Shown here: piece after piece, positions 22,800-31,415 of the stretch | Position numbering within the stretch: the stretch's first letter is position 1 | Layout: each line of letters opens with the position of its first letter | Origin: Chlamydiota bacterium | GTDB taxonomy: Bacteria; Auribacterota; Tritonobacteria; UBA1439 | Direction of reading: 5' to 3' | Assembly: GCA_012729785.1 (NCBI GenBank) | Contig: JAAYCL010000040.1 | Location: 1 to 51,802, forward strand | Length of the DNA: 51,802 bases | Translations under genes and position numbers: made by a program | The notes under the pieces: model-generated | Seen by the model: the letters and a program-made list of their open reading frames with translations, nothing else | Database searches by the model: none | Told to the model about the DNA's origin: nothing

Positions 22800-25004
22800 T
22801 CAGTGCCAGCCGTACTGGTCCAGGGGGCTGTACGCCTCCCCCCTGTCGGGCAGGTAATCCCCGGGGGATGAGCCCGGCGGCTGAAAATTGAACCGCAGCG
22901 GCGGGGTCCATGGCAGCACGAACGGACCGCCATCCAGCATGGTCCCCGGGGAGAAGAGAGCCCCCTCCGCTCCCGCGGCGTGTGCGTGGGCGATGAACCC
23001 TCCCGTGGAGTCGGGGCTGCGCGTGGCGGACTGATCCGCGGGAGCCGGCGCGGGTTTGCCGCTCCCGTACACGGTGTCCGTGATGGCGTCGACCCCGTCT
23101 GGGGTCTTGAACTGGATCGTGTCGCCCGTGTCGTTGAGACTCAGCCCGCCGCTTGCCGTGGACGCAAAGAGAAGCCCGTTCCTGCGGCAGTTTCCGAAGG
23201 TACCCCCGAATTCGGAGACGTCCCCGCCCCCGAAGACGACCACCGCGTCGCCGGGGGGGACAATGGTCCTGAAAGGGGAGGAGGGAAAGGTGAAGCGCAC
23301 GGTGGTGTTGCCGGCGTCATGCAGCCGGTACCCCGAGATGTCGAGATAGGCGTTTGAGATGTTGACCAGCTCGATGAACTCGTCCTGTGACGTGCCCCGG
23401 GTCCCGTCCCCGTTGACGTCGCCTGCCTCGAGATCCTGCGGGACGTCGGCGAGGTACTCGTTGACGACGATATCGGCGTCGCCCATCGGAGTGCGGATGG
23501 CAGGCAGAGAGGAGGCGCTCGCGGGATCGCTTCCGAACCTGCACTCGATGCCGTCCCTATAGCTGTCGTCATCCGTGTCCGGGTCGAGCGGGTCGGCTCC
23601 GTACGACGATTCGCGCCTGTCGTCAAGGTCGTCGCCGTCAGTGTCGGGATTCCTCGGATCCGTTTCCCCCGCGTCGCCGATCCCGTTCCGGTTGGCATCC
23701 TCCACCCCGTCGTTCAGGCCGTCCCTGTCTGAGTCGGCCGATGCGGGATTGGTTTCGGTCCAGGTCTCCGAGAGATTTTGCGCGCGGTCCCCGTCGAGGT
23801 CGCCCCCTATCTGGCCGTTTCTGTTCGCATCCTCCACGCCGTCGGGGATCCCGTCGCCGTCGGTGTCGGCGTTGTGCAGGTTCGAGGGATCGCCGCCGTC
23901 GTAGAGGCCGTTGCCGTTCGCGTCCTCAATGTCGTCGGGGATCCCGTCGCCGTCGCTGTCAGGGCCCAACGCGCCCTCGTCGGCCACGTACAGATCGTTC
24001 GTCGCCCCCCCGTGGACGGTGTACTGGTTGGTCGAAAAGGTATAGCTGATCAGTATGGTGTCGTTCAGGTACGACATATTGGGGGCCGAACCGGGCGTAC
24101 CGGTTCCCTGTTCGGTGACATAGATCCAGTTCACCCCCCCTGAGTTCAGGTTATTGAGCGTTTGTTGGGCGGGATGGCCGTAGTAGTTCCCCGACCCCAC
24201 CGATACCACCGCTACCTCGGGGCGGATCGCCTGGCAGAAGGCGGCACTCGTCGAGGAAGTCGATCCGTGGTGGCTCACCTTGAGGACATCGATTTCGTGA
24301 AAGGCCAACCTCGGCCCCAGCTCGTTCTCCACTGGTGAGGTGAGGTCGCCCATGGTCAGGTAGTCGAAGCCGTTCCACGAAATCATGAATCCGAGGCTAT
24401 AAGCGTTCTCGTCGGTCCCCAGCCCCCCCACGGAGCTCCCGTCGAGGAGTGTGCTGCTCGAGGTTTCGGTGTGCCCGACGCACACACTTTGAACCTCCAC
24501 GCCCCCGAAATACCATCTCTGGCCGGGAGACGGGCTCGTCCGCATCGGGTTCTCCGTGTAGGCGTCCCACCGTGCCGTGGCCGAATCGTCCGCGGGGACC
24601 TTCGCCCCCGGGTGCTCGTAGGCCGTCAGATACGCGATGGGGGAGGCGAGTACCGTCGCGATTCCGCCAATATGGTCTTCGTGGAAATGGCTCGCCACGA
24701 TCGTATGGAGCGAGGTGACGCCGCGCGCCTCGAGGTAGTCGCGCACCCGCGTCCCGCTTGTGCCGACATCGCCCTGGTCGATGAGCCAGTTGGTGCCGTC
24801 CGGGAATTCTATGAGCGTTGCATCCCCGAACGTGACGTTGATATGATGAATCCGCAGAACGGATTGCCCCCACAGCGGGTACGAGGCTGCGAGAAAGGCC
24901 AGAACGGCCGCGGCCCCGACCGGGCCCCGCCACCGTTCGGACCGCAGGGGGCCCCGCGGTGCGGAACGCGCCGCCCCCCGCCTATGCGCGTATGCGCCGT
25001 GCAT
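22800..25004 (-). CDS. Secreted MBL-fold hydrolase with TSP3-type repeats, lamin-tail domain and NFQP/YGW tag
   Basis: 734 residues. The N-terminus has a long basic leader and a hydrophobic stretch ending near residue 46, a long signal peptide or signal anchor; GGGAG precedes the ATG and there is no internal Met before the domain. The MBL domain (about 48-340) has HFHEDH at 106-111, TMGDL and KVSHHG, and is the close paralogue of the 595-2973 enzyme (both have HHINV, FGDAT and NWLID/TWLID). Asp-rich TSP3-type repeats (about 345-520) take the place of the Thr/Pro linkers. A lamin-tail domain (about 535-690) and the tag (703-734, LRFNFQP to QYGWH) follow. It is the first gene of the array in transcription direction. 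Promoter candidate at 25063-25091. Confidence 0.88.
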   Translation of the reverse strand: MHGAYAHRRGAARSAPRGPLRSERWRGPVGAAAVLAFLAASYPLWGQSVLRIHHINVTFGDATLIEFPDGTNWLIDQGDVGTSGTRVRDYLEARGVTSLHTIVASHFHEDHIGGIATVLASPIAYLTAYEHPGAKVPADDSATARWDAYTENPMRTSPSPGQRWYFGGVEVQSVCVGHTETSSSTLLDGSSVGGLGTDENAYSLGFMISWNGFDYLTMGDLTSPVENELGPRLAFHEIDVLKVSHHGSTSSTSAAFCQAIRPEVAVVSVGSGNYYGHPAQQTLNNLNSGGVNWIYVTEQGTGTPGSAPNMSYLNDTILISYTFSTNQYTVHGGATNDLYVADEGALGPDSDGDGIPDDIEDANGNGLYDGGDPSNLHNADTDGDGIPDGVEDANRNGQIGGDLDGDRAQNLSETWTETNPASADSDRDGLNDGVEDANRNGIGDAGETDPRNPDTDGDDLDDRRESSYGADPLDPDTDDDSYRDGIECRFGSDPASASSLPAIRTPMGDADIVVNEYLADVPQDLEAGDVNGDGTRGTSQDEFIELVNISNAYLDISGYRLHDAGNTTVRFTFPSSPFRTIVPPGDAVVVFGGGDVSEFGGTFGNCRRNGLLFASTASGGLSLNDTGDTIQFKTPDGVDAITDTVYGSGKPAPAPADQSATRSPDSTGGFIAHAHAAGAEGALFSPGTMLDGGPFVLPWTPPLRFNFQPPGSSPGDYLPDRGEAYSPLDQYGWH

Positions 25005-25062
25005 GCTCCCACCCGTTTCCCGCCGCTACTAGCGACATCCCCGCGCCTCCATCTCCACCGTA

Positions 25063-25091
25063 TCCATACCCTATCCCCGTCGAGGGGGCAA
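25063..25091 (-). promoter_or_regulatory. Weak promoter candidate of the 22800-25004 gene
   Basis: On the minus strand TTGCCC (25091-25086), a 17-base spacer and TATGGA (25068-25063). The -10 match is weak; I list it because spacing and distance to the gene agree with the other array promoters. Confidence 0.4.
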
Positions 25092-25277
25092 GGCGGGGGG
25101 GCAGATTCGGACGCCATAGCTGCGGAGAGGCCGCCCTGATTGCCGCGTCCGTTTGCACCGTCGCATCGGGACGCCCATCGCCGCGACGCATACCCGTCCA
25201 CGATCCACGCGTTCTCGTCGCCGCCTGTCGGGCCGCCGCGCGCGTCGCGGTGGGGAATCTTGTCTCCCGGAAACGGG

Positions 25278-25799
25278 CTACGGGTACAGGCCGGTGGAGA
25301 TAAGGGGGGCGAGCGTGTAGGCGAGCACCGACTCGAACGAGTCCTGCCGGTTCACGAGCCCGCGGGTGACGATCCCCTCGAACCCCATCTTGCGCTTCGT
25401 GTCGGAGTCCCCGATGATCCGGTCCATCGCGTCCCCCATCTCGACGCCGTCGACGGTGATGAGCCGCGCCACCTCCCGCGGCACGGGGATGTGGACCCCG
25501 CCCCCGGTCAGGAGCTCGGCGCCGGTGTCGGCCGCGCACCAGACGCAGGTGTACCAGCGCCCCCCCGACTCGGTGATCCCCCCCTCGAGTCCGATTCCGA
25601 GGTCCGCTCCCGTCTGCCGGCGCGCCGCGCGCGCGCGCGTCACGGCGCCCGCGAGCGTCTCAGCGTCGGTGAGCGGATTGTGCCCCACGCCGGAGTCGAC
25701 GGCGACGCCCTCGACGGCGCCGGCGCCGAACACCTTCGCGGCGACCGTCTCCACGGCGCGGATCTTCAGCGGATTTGTCGAACCGACGGCGATTTTCAT
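25278..25799 (-). CDS. Inosine/xanthosine triphosphatase-like (YjjX/NTPase family)
   Basis: 173 residues from the ATG at 25799, where the family's usual start MKIAVGSTNP appears. It would hydrolyse non-canonical (deaminated) purine nucleoside triphosphates such as ITP and XTP and keep them out of RNA and DNA. Visible family signatures are the GSTNPLK start, AVDSGVGHNP, DLGIGLEGG, and the C-terminal half with GDAMD and KRKMGFEGIVT; the length fits the family. It is followed on the same strand by the array and preceded by the inverted repeat at 25810-25971, so it is probably transcribed alone. I see no strong ribosome site; the leader contains part of the repeat. Confidence 0.85.
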   Translation of the reverse strand: MKIAVGSTNPLKIRAVETVAAKVFGAGAVEGVAVDSGVGHNPLTDAETLAGAVTRARAARRQTGADLGIGLEGGITESGGRWYTCVWCAADTGAELLTGGGVHIPVPREVARLITVDGVEMGDAMDRIIGDSDTKRKMGFEGIVTRGLVNRQDSFESVLAYTLAPLISTGLYP

Positions 25800-25809
25800 G
25801 GTTTCAATA

Positions 25810-25971
25810 TTGCCACAGAGATCACAGAGGACACAGAGAAGCACTATTTCAGGCAGTTCAAGTAATTCAACCAATTATCCGCATCCAGCCGCGCCAATCC
25901 GCGGCTGCAACATGCATCCCTCTCCGTGCCTACTCATCCGTTCTCTGTGATCCCTGTGTCCTCTGTGGCAA
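25810..25971. repeat. Inverted repeat of the CACAGAG type
   Basis: The left arm (25810-25839) begins TTGCCACAGAGATCACAGAG, and the right arm (25941-25971) read on the other strand begins TTGCCACAGAGGACACAGGG. About 100 bases of ordinary-looking sequence lie between. Each arm is itself built of CACAGAG-like units. Such arms recur between genes in many environmental bacterial genomes (from memory) and produce spurious ORFs. It fills the gap between two minus-strand genes and may be a small non-autonomous element. Confidence 0.7.
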
Positions 25972-25983
25972 CGTTGAAGAATA

Positions 25984-26658
25984 TCATTTTCCGATCGTGA
26001 CCGGGCCGTAGTACGCCTCGGCCGAGGAACGGGTGTTGTCGGAGTCGGTCATGAAGCCGATCCCCCCGATCCGCCGGTCGGGGGCCCATCCGAACGCCCT
26101 CGTGAAATCCTCCTTCAGGTTCCGTTCGATCTCGATCCACCTCCCGAGATCGGCCGTCCCCGAGGCGGCCACCACGTGCCGGGAACGCGACGAGGTCGGA
26201 CTCCGCAGCACCGTGCCGACGGGGGCGGCGTTGTCCCAGACGTACTGCAGGACATAGGAGGTGAGAAAGGTGCGTCCGGGGAAGAAGAGGTAGATCCGGG
26301 CGCCGTAGTCGTTTTCGGCCCGGCCGCCCGCGCCGGTCTTGTTAGGCAAACGGACCACTTTCCAGCGCCACCGGATGCGCGGCGAGACGTTCGGGTCGCA
26401 GGGGAGCGGGCGGTAGAGCATCGAGGCGGTCCCGTCGCTCAGGCCGTGCAAAACCGGGCCCTTGTCGTCGACCACCTCCCAGCGGACCGGGCGGTTGTAG
26501 ACCTTCTCGCGCCAGCCGTCGTCCTGGAGCGTCTTGGCGGGGTCGAACGCCGCCGCCGCCCCCTGCGCGGCGATGCGCGGGGCCTCCGCGGGGTCGCCGG
26601 GCGCCGCGGCGACGAGCGCCGCGGCGAGCATCATGCGCCACGAGAGGAGAGAAGGCAT
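25984..26658 (-). CDS. DUF3047-like exported protein
   Basis: 224 residues with a signal peptide (about 1-25). The rest reads as a beta-rich domain of the DUF3047 kind: a WRWKVVRLP segment, NDYGARIYLFFPG, then RNLKEDF and GFMTDSDNT near the end. I know of no established enzymatic role; members are predicted periplasmic or surface proteins. It starts 34 bases after nadB stops and could be co-transcribed with it. The stop codon is only a few bases from the inverted repeat at 25810-25971. Confidence 0.75.
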   Translation of the reverse strand: MPSLLSWRMMLAAALVAAAPGDPAEAPRIAAQGAAAAFDPAKTLQDDGWREKVYNRPVRWEVVDDKGPVLHGLSDGTASMLYRPLPCDPNVSPRIRWRWKVVRLPNKTGAGGRAENDYGARIYLFFPGRTFLTSYVLQYVWDNAAPVGTVLRSPTSSRSRHVVAASGTADLGRWIEIERNLKEDFTRAFGWAPDRRIGGIGFMTDSDNTRSSAEAYYGPVTIGK

Positions 26659-26692
26659 TTCTTCACGAAAGACGGGCAGCGGGAATCGGCGG

Positions 26693-28282
26693 TCACTGTT
26701 TCAGGACTGTGTCTCTGTTGAAGCGCGCGTCGTCCCGCCGCGGGTAGTCGAGGTTGTAGTGGAGTCCGCGGCTCTCCTTGCGCGCGAGGGCCGAGCGAAT
26801 GATCAGCTCCGCGACGGTCGCGAGGTTCCTGAGCTCCACGAGGTCGGGCGTGACGATGAAGTCCCAGTAGTACTGCGTGATCTCTCGCTGGAGGTTCTCG
26901 ACCCGGTGGAGCGCGCGCTCGAGCCGCTTGTCCGTGCGGACGATCCCGACGTAGTCCCACATGAAGCGGCGCAGCTCGTCCCAATTGTGGCTCACGACGA
27001 CCGACTCGTCGCTGTCGCGCGCGTGCCCGGTGATCCATGCGGGGATCGCGGGGGGCGGGACCGGGGGCGCCTCGGAGAAGAGGGTTTCGGTGCGGGCGGC
27101 GGCCTTCTCCGCCGTCACCGCCCCCTCGAGGAGCGAGTTGCTGGCGAGGCGGTTGGCGCCGTGGAGCCCGGTGCAGGCGGTCTCGCCGATGGCGAGGAGC
27201 CCCTCGATCGAGGTTTGGCCGTCGACGCCAGCGCGGACCCCGCCGCAGGTGTAGTGGGCGGCGGGGACGACCGGGAGCGGCGCGCGCGCCATGTCGAAGC
27301 CGAACTCGAGGCACCTGGCGTAGATGTTCGGGAAGCGTCGGGCGATGAACCCCTTTCCCCGGTGCGTGATGTCGAGGAGGACGTGGTCGGTCCCGGCGAC
27401 CTTGATCTCGTAGTCGATCGCCCGGGCGACGATGTCGCGGGGGGCGAGTTCCCGCTGCGGGTGGTACCGCTCCATGAACGGCTCGCCGCTCACCAGCCGG
27501 AGGAGGCCCCCCTCGCCGCGCACCGCCTCGGAGATCAGGAAGCTCTTGGCCTTCGGATGGAAGAGGCAGGTCGGGTGGAACTGGATGAACTCCATGTCGG
27601 CGACCTCGGCCCCGGCGCGGTAGGCCATCGCCACGCCGTCGCCGGTGGCGACGTCCGGATTGCTCGTGTACAGGTAGACCTTGCCCGCGCCGCCCGTCGC
27701 GAGGACGGTCATCCGCGCGGCGACCGGCTCGATGAGGCCCGTCGAACGGTCCAGCACGTAGGCGCCGACGCACCTCCCGGGCGCCTTCCGGTCCCCCGTG
27801 AGCTTCCCGGTGGTGACCAGGTCGACCGCGATGCGGTTCTCGAGGATCTGGATCCGCTTCTCCTCGGCCGCACGGGCGAGGAGCCGCTCCTGGATGGCGC
27901 GCCCGGTGAAATCCGAGGCGTGGAGGACCCGGCGCGCGGAGTGCCCGCCCTCGCGCCCGAGGTCGTAGCGCCCCGAGGCGTCGCGGGAGAAGTCGATCCC
28001 CGCCGCGACGAGCCGCTCGACGGCGGCCGGGCCGCCCGCGACGATCTCCTCGACCACCGCCCGGTTGCAGAGGCCGTCCCCCGCCGCGAGCGTGTCCCGG
28101 ACGTGCGCCTCGAACGAGTCCGACGGGGAGACGACGGCGGCGATGCCGCCCTGGGCGTAGAGGGTGTTGGACTCGGTCCTCTCGCGCTTGGTGAGGACCG
28201 TCACGCGCGCGAAGGCGGCGCACCGGATCGCGTAGGAGAGGCCCGCGATGCCCCCGCCGATGACGAGGATGTCGGTTTCCAC
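26693..28282 (-). CDS. nadB: L-aspartate oxidase
   Basis: 529 residues, GTG start at 28282. Flavoenzyme that oxidises L-aspartate to iminoaspartate, the first step of de novo NAD synthesis; cytoplasmic. The FAD-binding GGGIAGLSYA lies at about 8-17, then YAQGGIAA, REGGHSARRVLHA, EFIQFHPTCLFHP and the HYTCGGV...GLLAIGETACTGLHGANRLASNSLLEG region (in separate stretches), followed by the helical C-terminal domain. Length and motifs are typical, with no sign of damage. It diverges from uvrA across only 63 bases. nadA and nadC are not in this window. Confidence 0.95.
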   Translation of the reverse strand: METDILVIGGGIAGLSYAIRCAAFARVTVLTKRERTESNTLYAQGGIAAVVSPSDSFEAHVRDTLAAGDGLCNRAVVEEIVAGGPAAVERLVAAGIDFSRDASGRYDLGREGGHSARRVLHASDFTGRAIQERLLARAAEEKRIQILENRIAVDLVTTGKLTGDRKAPGRCVGAYVLDRSTGLIEPVAARMTVLATGGAGKVYLYTSNPDVATGDGVAMAYRAGAEVADMEFIQFHPTCLFHPKAKSFLISEAVRGEGGLLRLVSGEPFMERYHPQRELAPRDIVARAIDYEIKVAGTDHVLLDITHRGKGFIARRFPNIYARCLEFGFDMARAPLPVVPAAHYTCGGVRAGVDGQTSIEGLLAIGETACTGLHGANRLASNSLLEGAVTAEKAAARTETLFSEAPPVPPPAIPAWITGHARDSDESVVVSHNWDELRRFMWDYVGIVRTDKRLERALHRVENLQREITQYYWDFIVTPDLVELRNLATVAELIIRSALARKESRGLHYNLDYPRRDDARFNRDTVLKQ

Positions 28283-28310
28283 GACCTCATGGTAGCGGCC
28301 GCCGAGGCGC

Positions 28311-28338
28311 CTGTCAACCGGGCCCTATCTGCTATACT
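28311..28338 (+). promoter_or_regulatory. uvrA promoter giving a likely leaderless mRNA
   Basis: CTGTCA (28311-28316), a 16-base spacer and TATACT (28333-28338) with an extended -10 TGC just before it. The uvrA ATG begins at 28346, seven bases after the -10 box, where transcription is expected to start. There is no room for a ribosome binding site. Confidence 0.7.
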
Positions 28339-28345
28339 GTGGGGC

Positions 28346-31276
28346 ATGCAGCAGAGGATCGTCGTCCGCGGCGCCCGGCAGCACAACCTCAAGGGGATCG
28401 ACCTCGACCTCCCCCGCGGCGCCCTGATCGTGATGACCGGGGTCTCGGGCTCCGGCAAGTCCACCCTCGCCCTGGACACCATCTACGCGGAGGGGCAGCG
28501 GAAGTACGTCGAGAGCCTCTCCGCCTACGCCCGGCAGTTCCTCCAGCAGATGCAGAAGCCCGAGGTCGACCATATCGAGGGGCTCTCGCCGGCGATCGCG
28601 ATCCAGCAGCGCCCCCTCGCGGCGACGCCGCGTTCGACCGTGGCGACCGCGACGGAGATCCACGACTACCTCCGCCTCCTCTACGCGAATTCGGGCACGC
28701 CGCACTGCCCGCGCTGTCGGCGGCCGGTGCGGCGGATGACCGTGCAGGAGATGGTCGACGAGATCCTCGCCCTCCCCTCGGGGGAGGGGGTGCAGATCCT
28801 GGCGCGCGTCGCCGACGGGGCGCGGGGCAACCAGGCGGAGCTGCTCGCGCGTCTCGCGCAGGACGGTTTCGTGCGGGTGCGCGTGGACGGGGCGTACGGC
28901 GAGCTGGGCGCGCTCCCGCGCCTCGACGCGCGCGCGCGGCACACCGTGGACGTGGTCGTGGACCGGGTCGCGGTGCGGCCCGAGGCGCGGAACCGGATCA
29001 CCGACTCCCTGGAGCTCGCGCTCCGCACCGGCGGCGGTTCGGCGCTCGTCCTGAACGATCGGGGCCTGGTCCCCGCCATCGGCGGCGCGCCGGGGGAGGG
29101 AGGGGCGGGGGGCGGCACGCGGCGCCGGCGGGGCCGGGCATCCGCGCCTTCGGGTACGACGCCGCCGGGCGAGGAGCGGCTCTTCTCCGAACGGATGCTC
29201 TGCCGCGGGTGCGGGACGTCGTACGCGGAGCTCGCCCCCTCCTCCTTCTCGTTCAACAGCCCGCACGGGGCATGCCCCTCCTGCCACGGGCTCGGGCGGC
29301 AGCTCGCGTTCGATCCGGCGCGCGTGATCGACCCGAAGAAATCGCTCGCGGGCGGCGCCGTGCGGCCGTTCCGCATCGGCGGCAAGTCCCTCGTCATCTA
29401 CTACCGGCTTCTTCTCAGGGCTGTCGCGAAGCAGTTCGAGATCAACCCGGACACGCCGTTCGAGGATCTCGGGGAGCGGGAACGGGAGCTGGTGTTGCGC
29501 GGGTCCGGCGGCGAGGCGATGACGATGCGGTTCTGGCGCGGGCGGCGCCCCTGCGTGCGTACGGCGCCGTTCGAGGGGGTGCTGCCGATCCTCGATCGGA
29601 GGTTCAGGGAGACGGAGAGCGAATGGATGCGCCGCGTGCTCAGGGGGTTCATGGCGGAATCGTTGTGCGGCGCCTGCGGCGGGCTGCGGCTCCGGCCGGA
29701 GGCGCTCGCCGTCACCGTGGCGGGGAAGGGGATCGGCGATCTCCTCGCCATGACGGCCGACGAGGCGCTCGCCTTCGTCCGGAATGTCTCCCTCGAGGGG
29801 CGCGCGCGGGCGGCGGGGGCGGAGCCGCTGCGCGAGATCGCCGCCCGCCTCGGTTTCCTGGGCCGCGTGGGGCTCGGCTACCTGACGCTCGACCGGGAGA
29901 GCGGCACCCTCTCGGGCGGCGAGGCGCAGCGCACGCGGCTCGCGACGCAGATCGGGGCGGGGCTCACCGGGGTGCTCTACGTCCTCGACGAGCCGAGCGT
30001 CGGCCTCCACCCCCGCGACACGGCGCGCCTCCTCGAGACCCTCGCCCGCCTCCGCGACCTCGGCAATACGGTCATCGTCATCGAGCACGACGAGGCGACC
30101 ATCCGCGCCGCGGATCACGTCGTGGACCTCGGCCCCGGCGCGGGCATCCACGGGGGGGCGGTGGTCGCGCAGGGGACGGTCGCGGAGGTCGCCGCCTCCC
30201 CCGCGTCGCTCACCGGGCAGTACCTCTCCGGGAGCCGGCGCATCGAACTCCCGGAGACGCGGCGCGCCCCGGAGCCGGGGCGCGCGCTCCTCCTCGCCGG
30301 GGCGTCGCACAACAACCTCAAGGATATCGACGTCCGCATCCCGCTCGGCCTCCTCTGCGCGGTCACCGGGGTCTCCGGCGCGGGGAAGAGCTCGCTCGTG
30401 GACGACACCCTGCGCCCGGCGCTCCAGCGGCGGCTCCACGGCTCGACGGAGCGGGCGGGGGCGTTCAGGGCGCTCTCGGGGGCGGAGCAGGTGGACAAGG
30501 TCGTGGTCATCGACCAGTCCCCGATCGGCCGCACGCCGCGCTCGAACCCCGCCACCTACACCGGCGTCTACGACGCGATCCGCGGTCTCTTCGCCAAGCA
30601 CCCCGAGGCGCGGGCGCGCGGCTACGGCCCCGGGCGCTTCAGTTTCAACGTGAAGGGCGGCCGCTGCGAGGCGTGCCGCGGCGACGGCATCTTGAGGGTC
30701 GAGATGCACTTCCTCCCCGATGTCTACGTGCCGTGCGAGGCGTGCGGGGGGAAGCGCTACAACCGCGAGACGCTGGAGGTCCGCTTCAAGGGGAAGACGA
30801 TCGCCGACGTCCTGGCGATGACGGTGGAGGAGGCGCTCGCCTTCTTCCAGCGCGTCCCGGTCCTCGCCCGGCGGCTCGGCATCCTCTCCGAGGTCGGGCT
30901 GGGCTACCTCGAGCTCGGCCAGCCGGCCACGACCCTCTCCGGGGGGGAGGCGCAGCGGATCAAGCTCTCCCGCGAGCTCGGCGGCCTGGCGACCGGCAGC
31001 ACCCTCTACATCCTCGACGAGCCGACGACCGGTCTCCATTTCGCCGACATCCGGATCCTCCTCGGCGTGCTCAGGCGCCTCGTCGACGCCGGCAACACGG
31101 TGCTCGTGGTCGAACACAACCTGGAGGTGGTCAAGTGCGCCGACTGGGTGATCGACCTCGGGCCGGAGGGGGGAGAGGCGGGGGGGCGCATCGTCGCGGA
31201 GGGGACGCCGGAGCGGATCGCCGCCTGCCCGGGGTCCCACACCGGGAGGCATCTCAGGGGGCACCTGGCGCGGTAG
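28346..31276 (+). CDS. uvrA: UvrABC excinuclease subunit A
   Basis: 976 residues. DNA-damage sensor of nucleotide excision repair; a dimeric ABC ATPase that loads UvrB on lesions. First Walker A GVSGSGKST at about 32-40, second GVSGAGKSS; two signature motifs LSGGEAQRTRLA and LSGGEAQRIKLS; zinc modules with CRGCG, CPSCHGLG, CEACRGDG and CEACGGKRY. It is slightly longer than the usual 940 residues because of a Gly/Arg-rich insert before the first zinc module (about residues 250-278). The ATG is chosen because the family start (RIVVRGARQHNLK) follows it and the promoter lies immediately upstream. The frame is open far upstream only because of high GC. Confidence 0.96.
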   Translation: MQQRIVVRGARQHNLKGIDLDLPRGALIVMTGVSGSGKSTLALDTIYAEGQRKYVESLSAYARQFLQQMQKPEVDHIEGLSPAIAIQQRPLAATPRSTVATATEIHDYLRLLYANSGTPHCPRCRRPVRRMTVQEMVDEILALPSGEGVQILARVADGARGNQAELLARLAQDGFVRVRVDGAYGELGALPRLDARARHTVDVVVDRVAVRPEARNRITDSLELALRTGGGSALVLNDRGLVPAIGGAPGEGGAGGGTRRRRGRASAPSGTTPPGEERLFSERMLCRGCGTSYAELAPSSFSFNSPHGACPSCHGLGRQLAFDPARVIDPKKSLAGGAVRPFRIGGKSLVIYYRLLLRAVAKQFEINPDTPFEDLGERERELVLRGSGGEAMTMRFWRGRRPCVRTAPFEGVLPILDRRFRETESEWMRRVLRGFMAESLCGACGGLRLRPEALAVTVAGKGIGDLLAMTADEALAFVRNVSLEGRARAAGAEPLREIAARLGFLGRVGLGYLTLDRESGTLSGGEAQRTRLATQIGAGLTGVLYVLDEPSVGLHPRDTARLLETLARLRDLGNTVIVIEHDEATIRAADHVVDLGPGAGIHGGAVVAQGTVAEVAASPASLTGQYLSGSRRIELPETRRAPEPGRALLLAGASHNNLKDIDVRIPLGLLCAVTGVSGAGKSSLVDDTLRPALQRRLHGSTERAGAFRALSGAEQVDKVVVIDQSPIGRTPRSNPATYTGVYDAIRGLFAKHPEARARGYGPGRFSFNVKGGRCEACRGDGILRVEMHFLPDVYVPCEACGGKRYNRETLEVRFKGKTIADVLAMTVEEALAFFQRVPVLARRLGILSEVGLGYLELGQPATTLSGGEAQRIKLSRELGGLATGSTLYILDEPTTGLHFADIRILLGVLRRLVDAGNTVLVVEHNLEVVKCADWVIDLGPEGGEAGGRIVAEGTPERIAACPGSHTGRHLRGHLAR

Positions 31277-31415
31277 CCGCCGCGCCTCTTCCGGGGGGAG
31301 GCACGCCCCCTTCCCGCGCCCCGGCCTAGTGCCCACGCGGTTGCCTGTTGTCCCCGGCCCCCGGGTGTGCTACCCTCCTTCCAGGTCACCACCCGGGCAC
31401 CACGACGGACCCCAC

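Noticed and set aside
595-25004. PEP-CTERM, LPXTG or type IX CTD as explanation of the common C-terminus
   Set aside because: There is no terminal transmembrane helix, Arg cluster or LPXTG, and the segment is too short for a type IX CTD.
28325-31336. Two further frames of about 1000 codons overlapping uvrA
   Set aside because: Both are low-information Arg/Pro/Gly shadows; only the frame from 28346 has ABC and zinc motifs.
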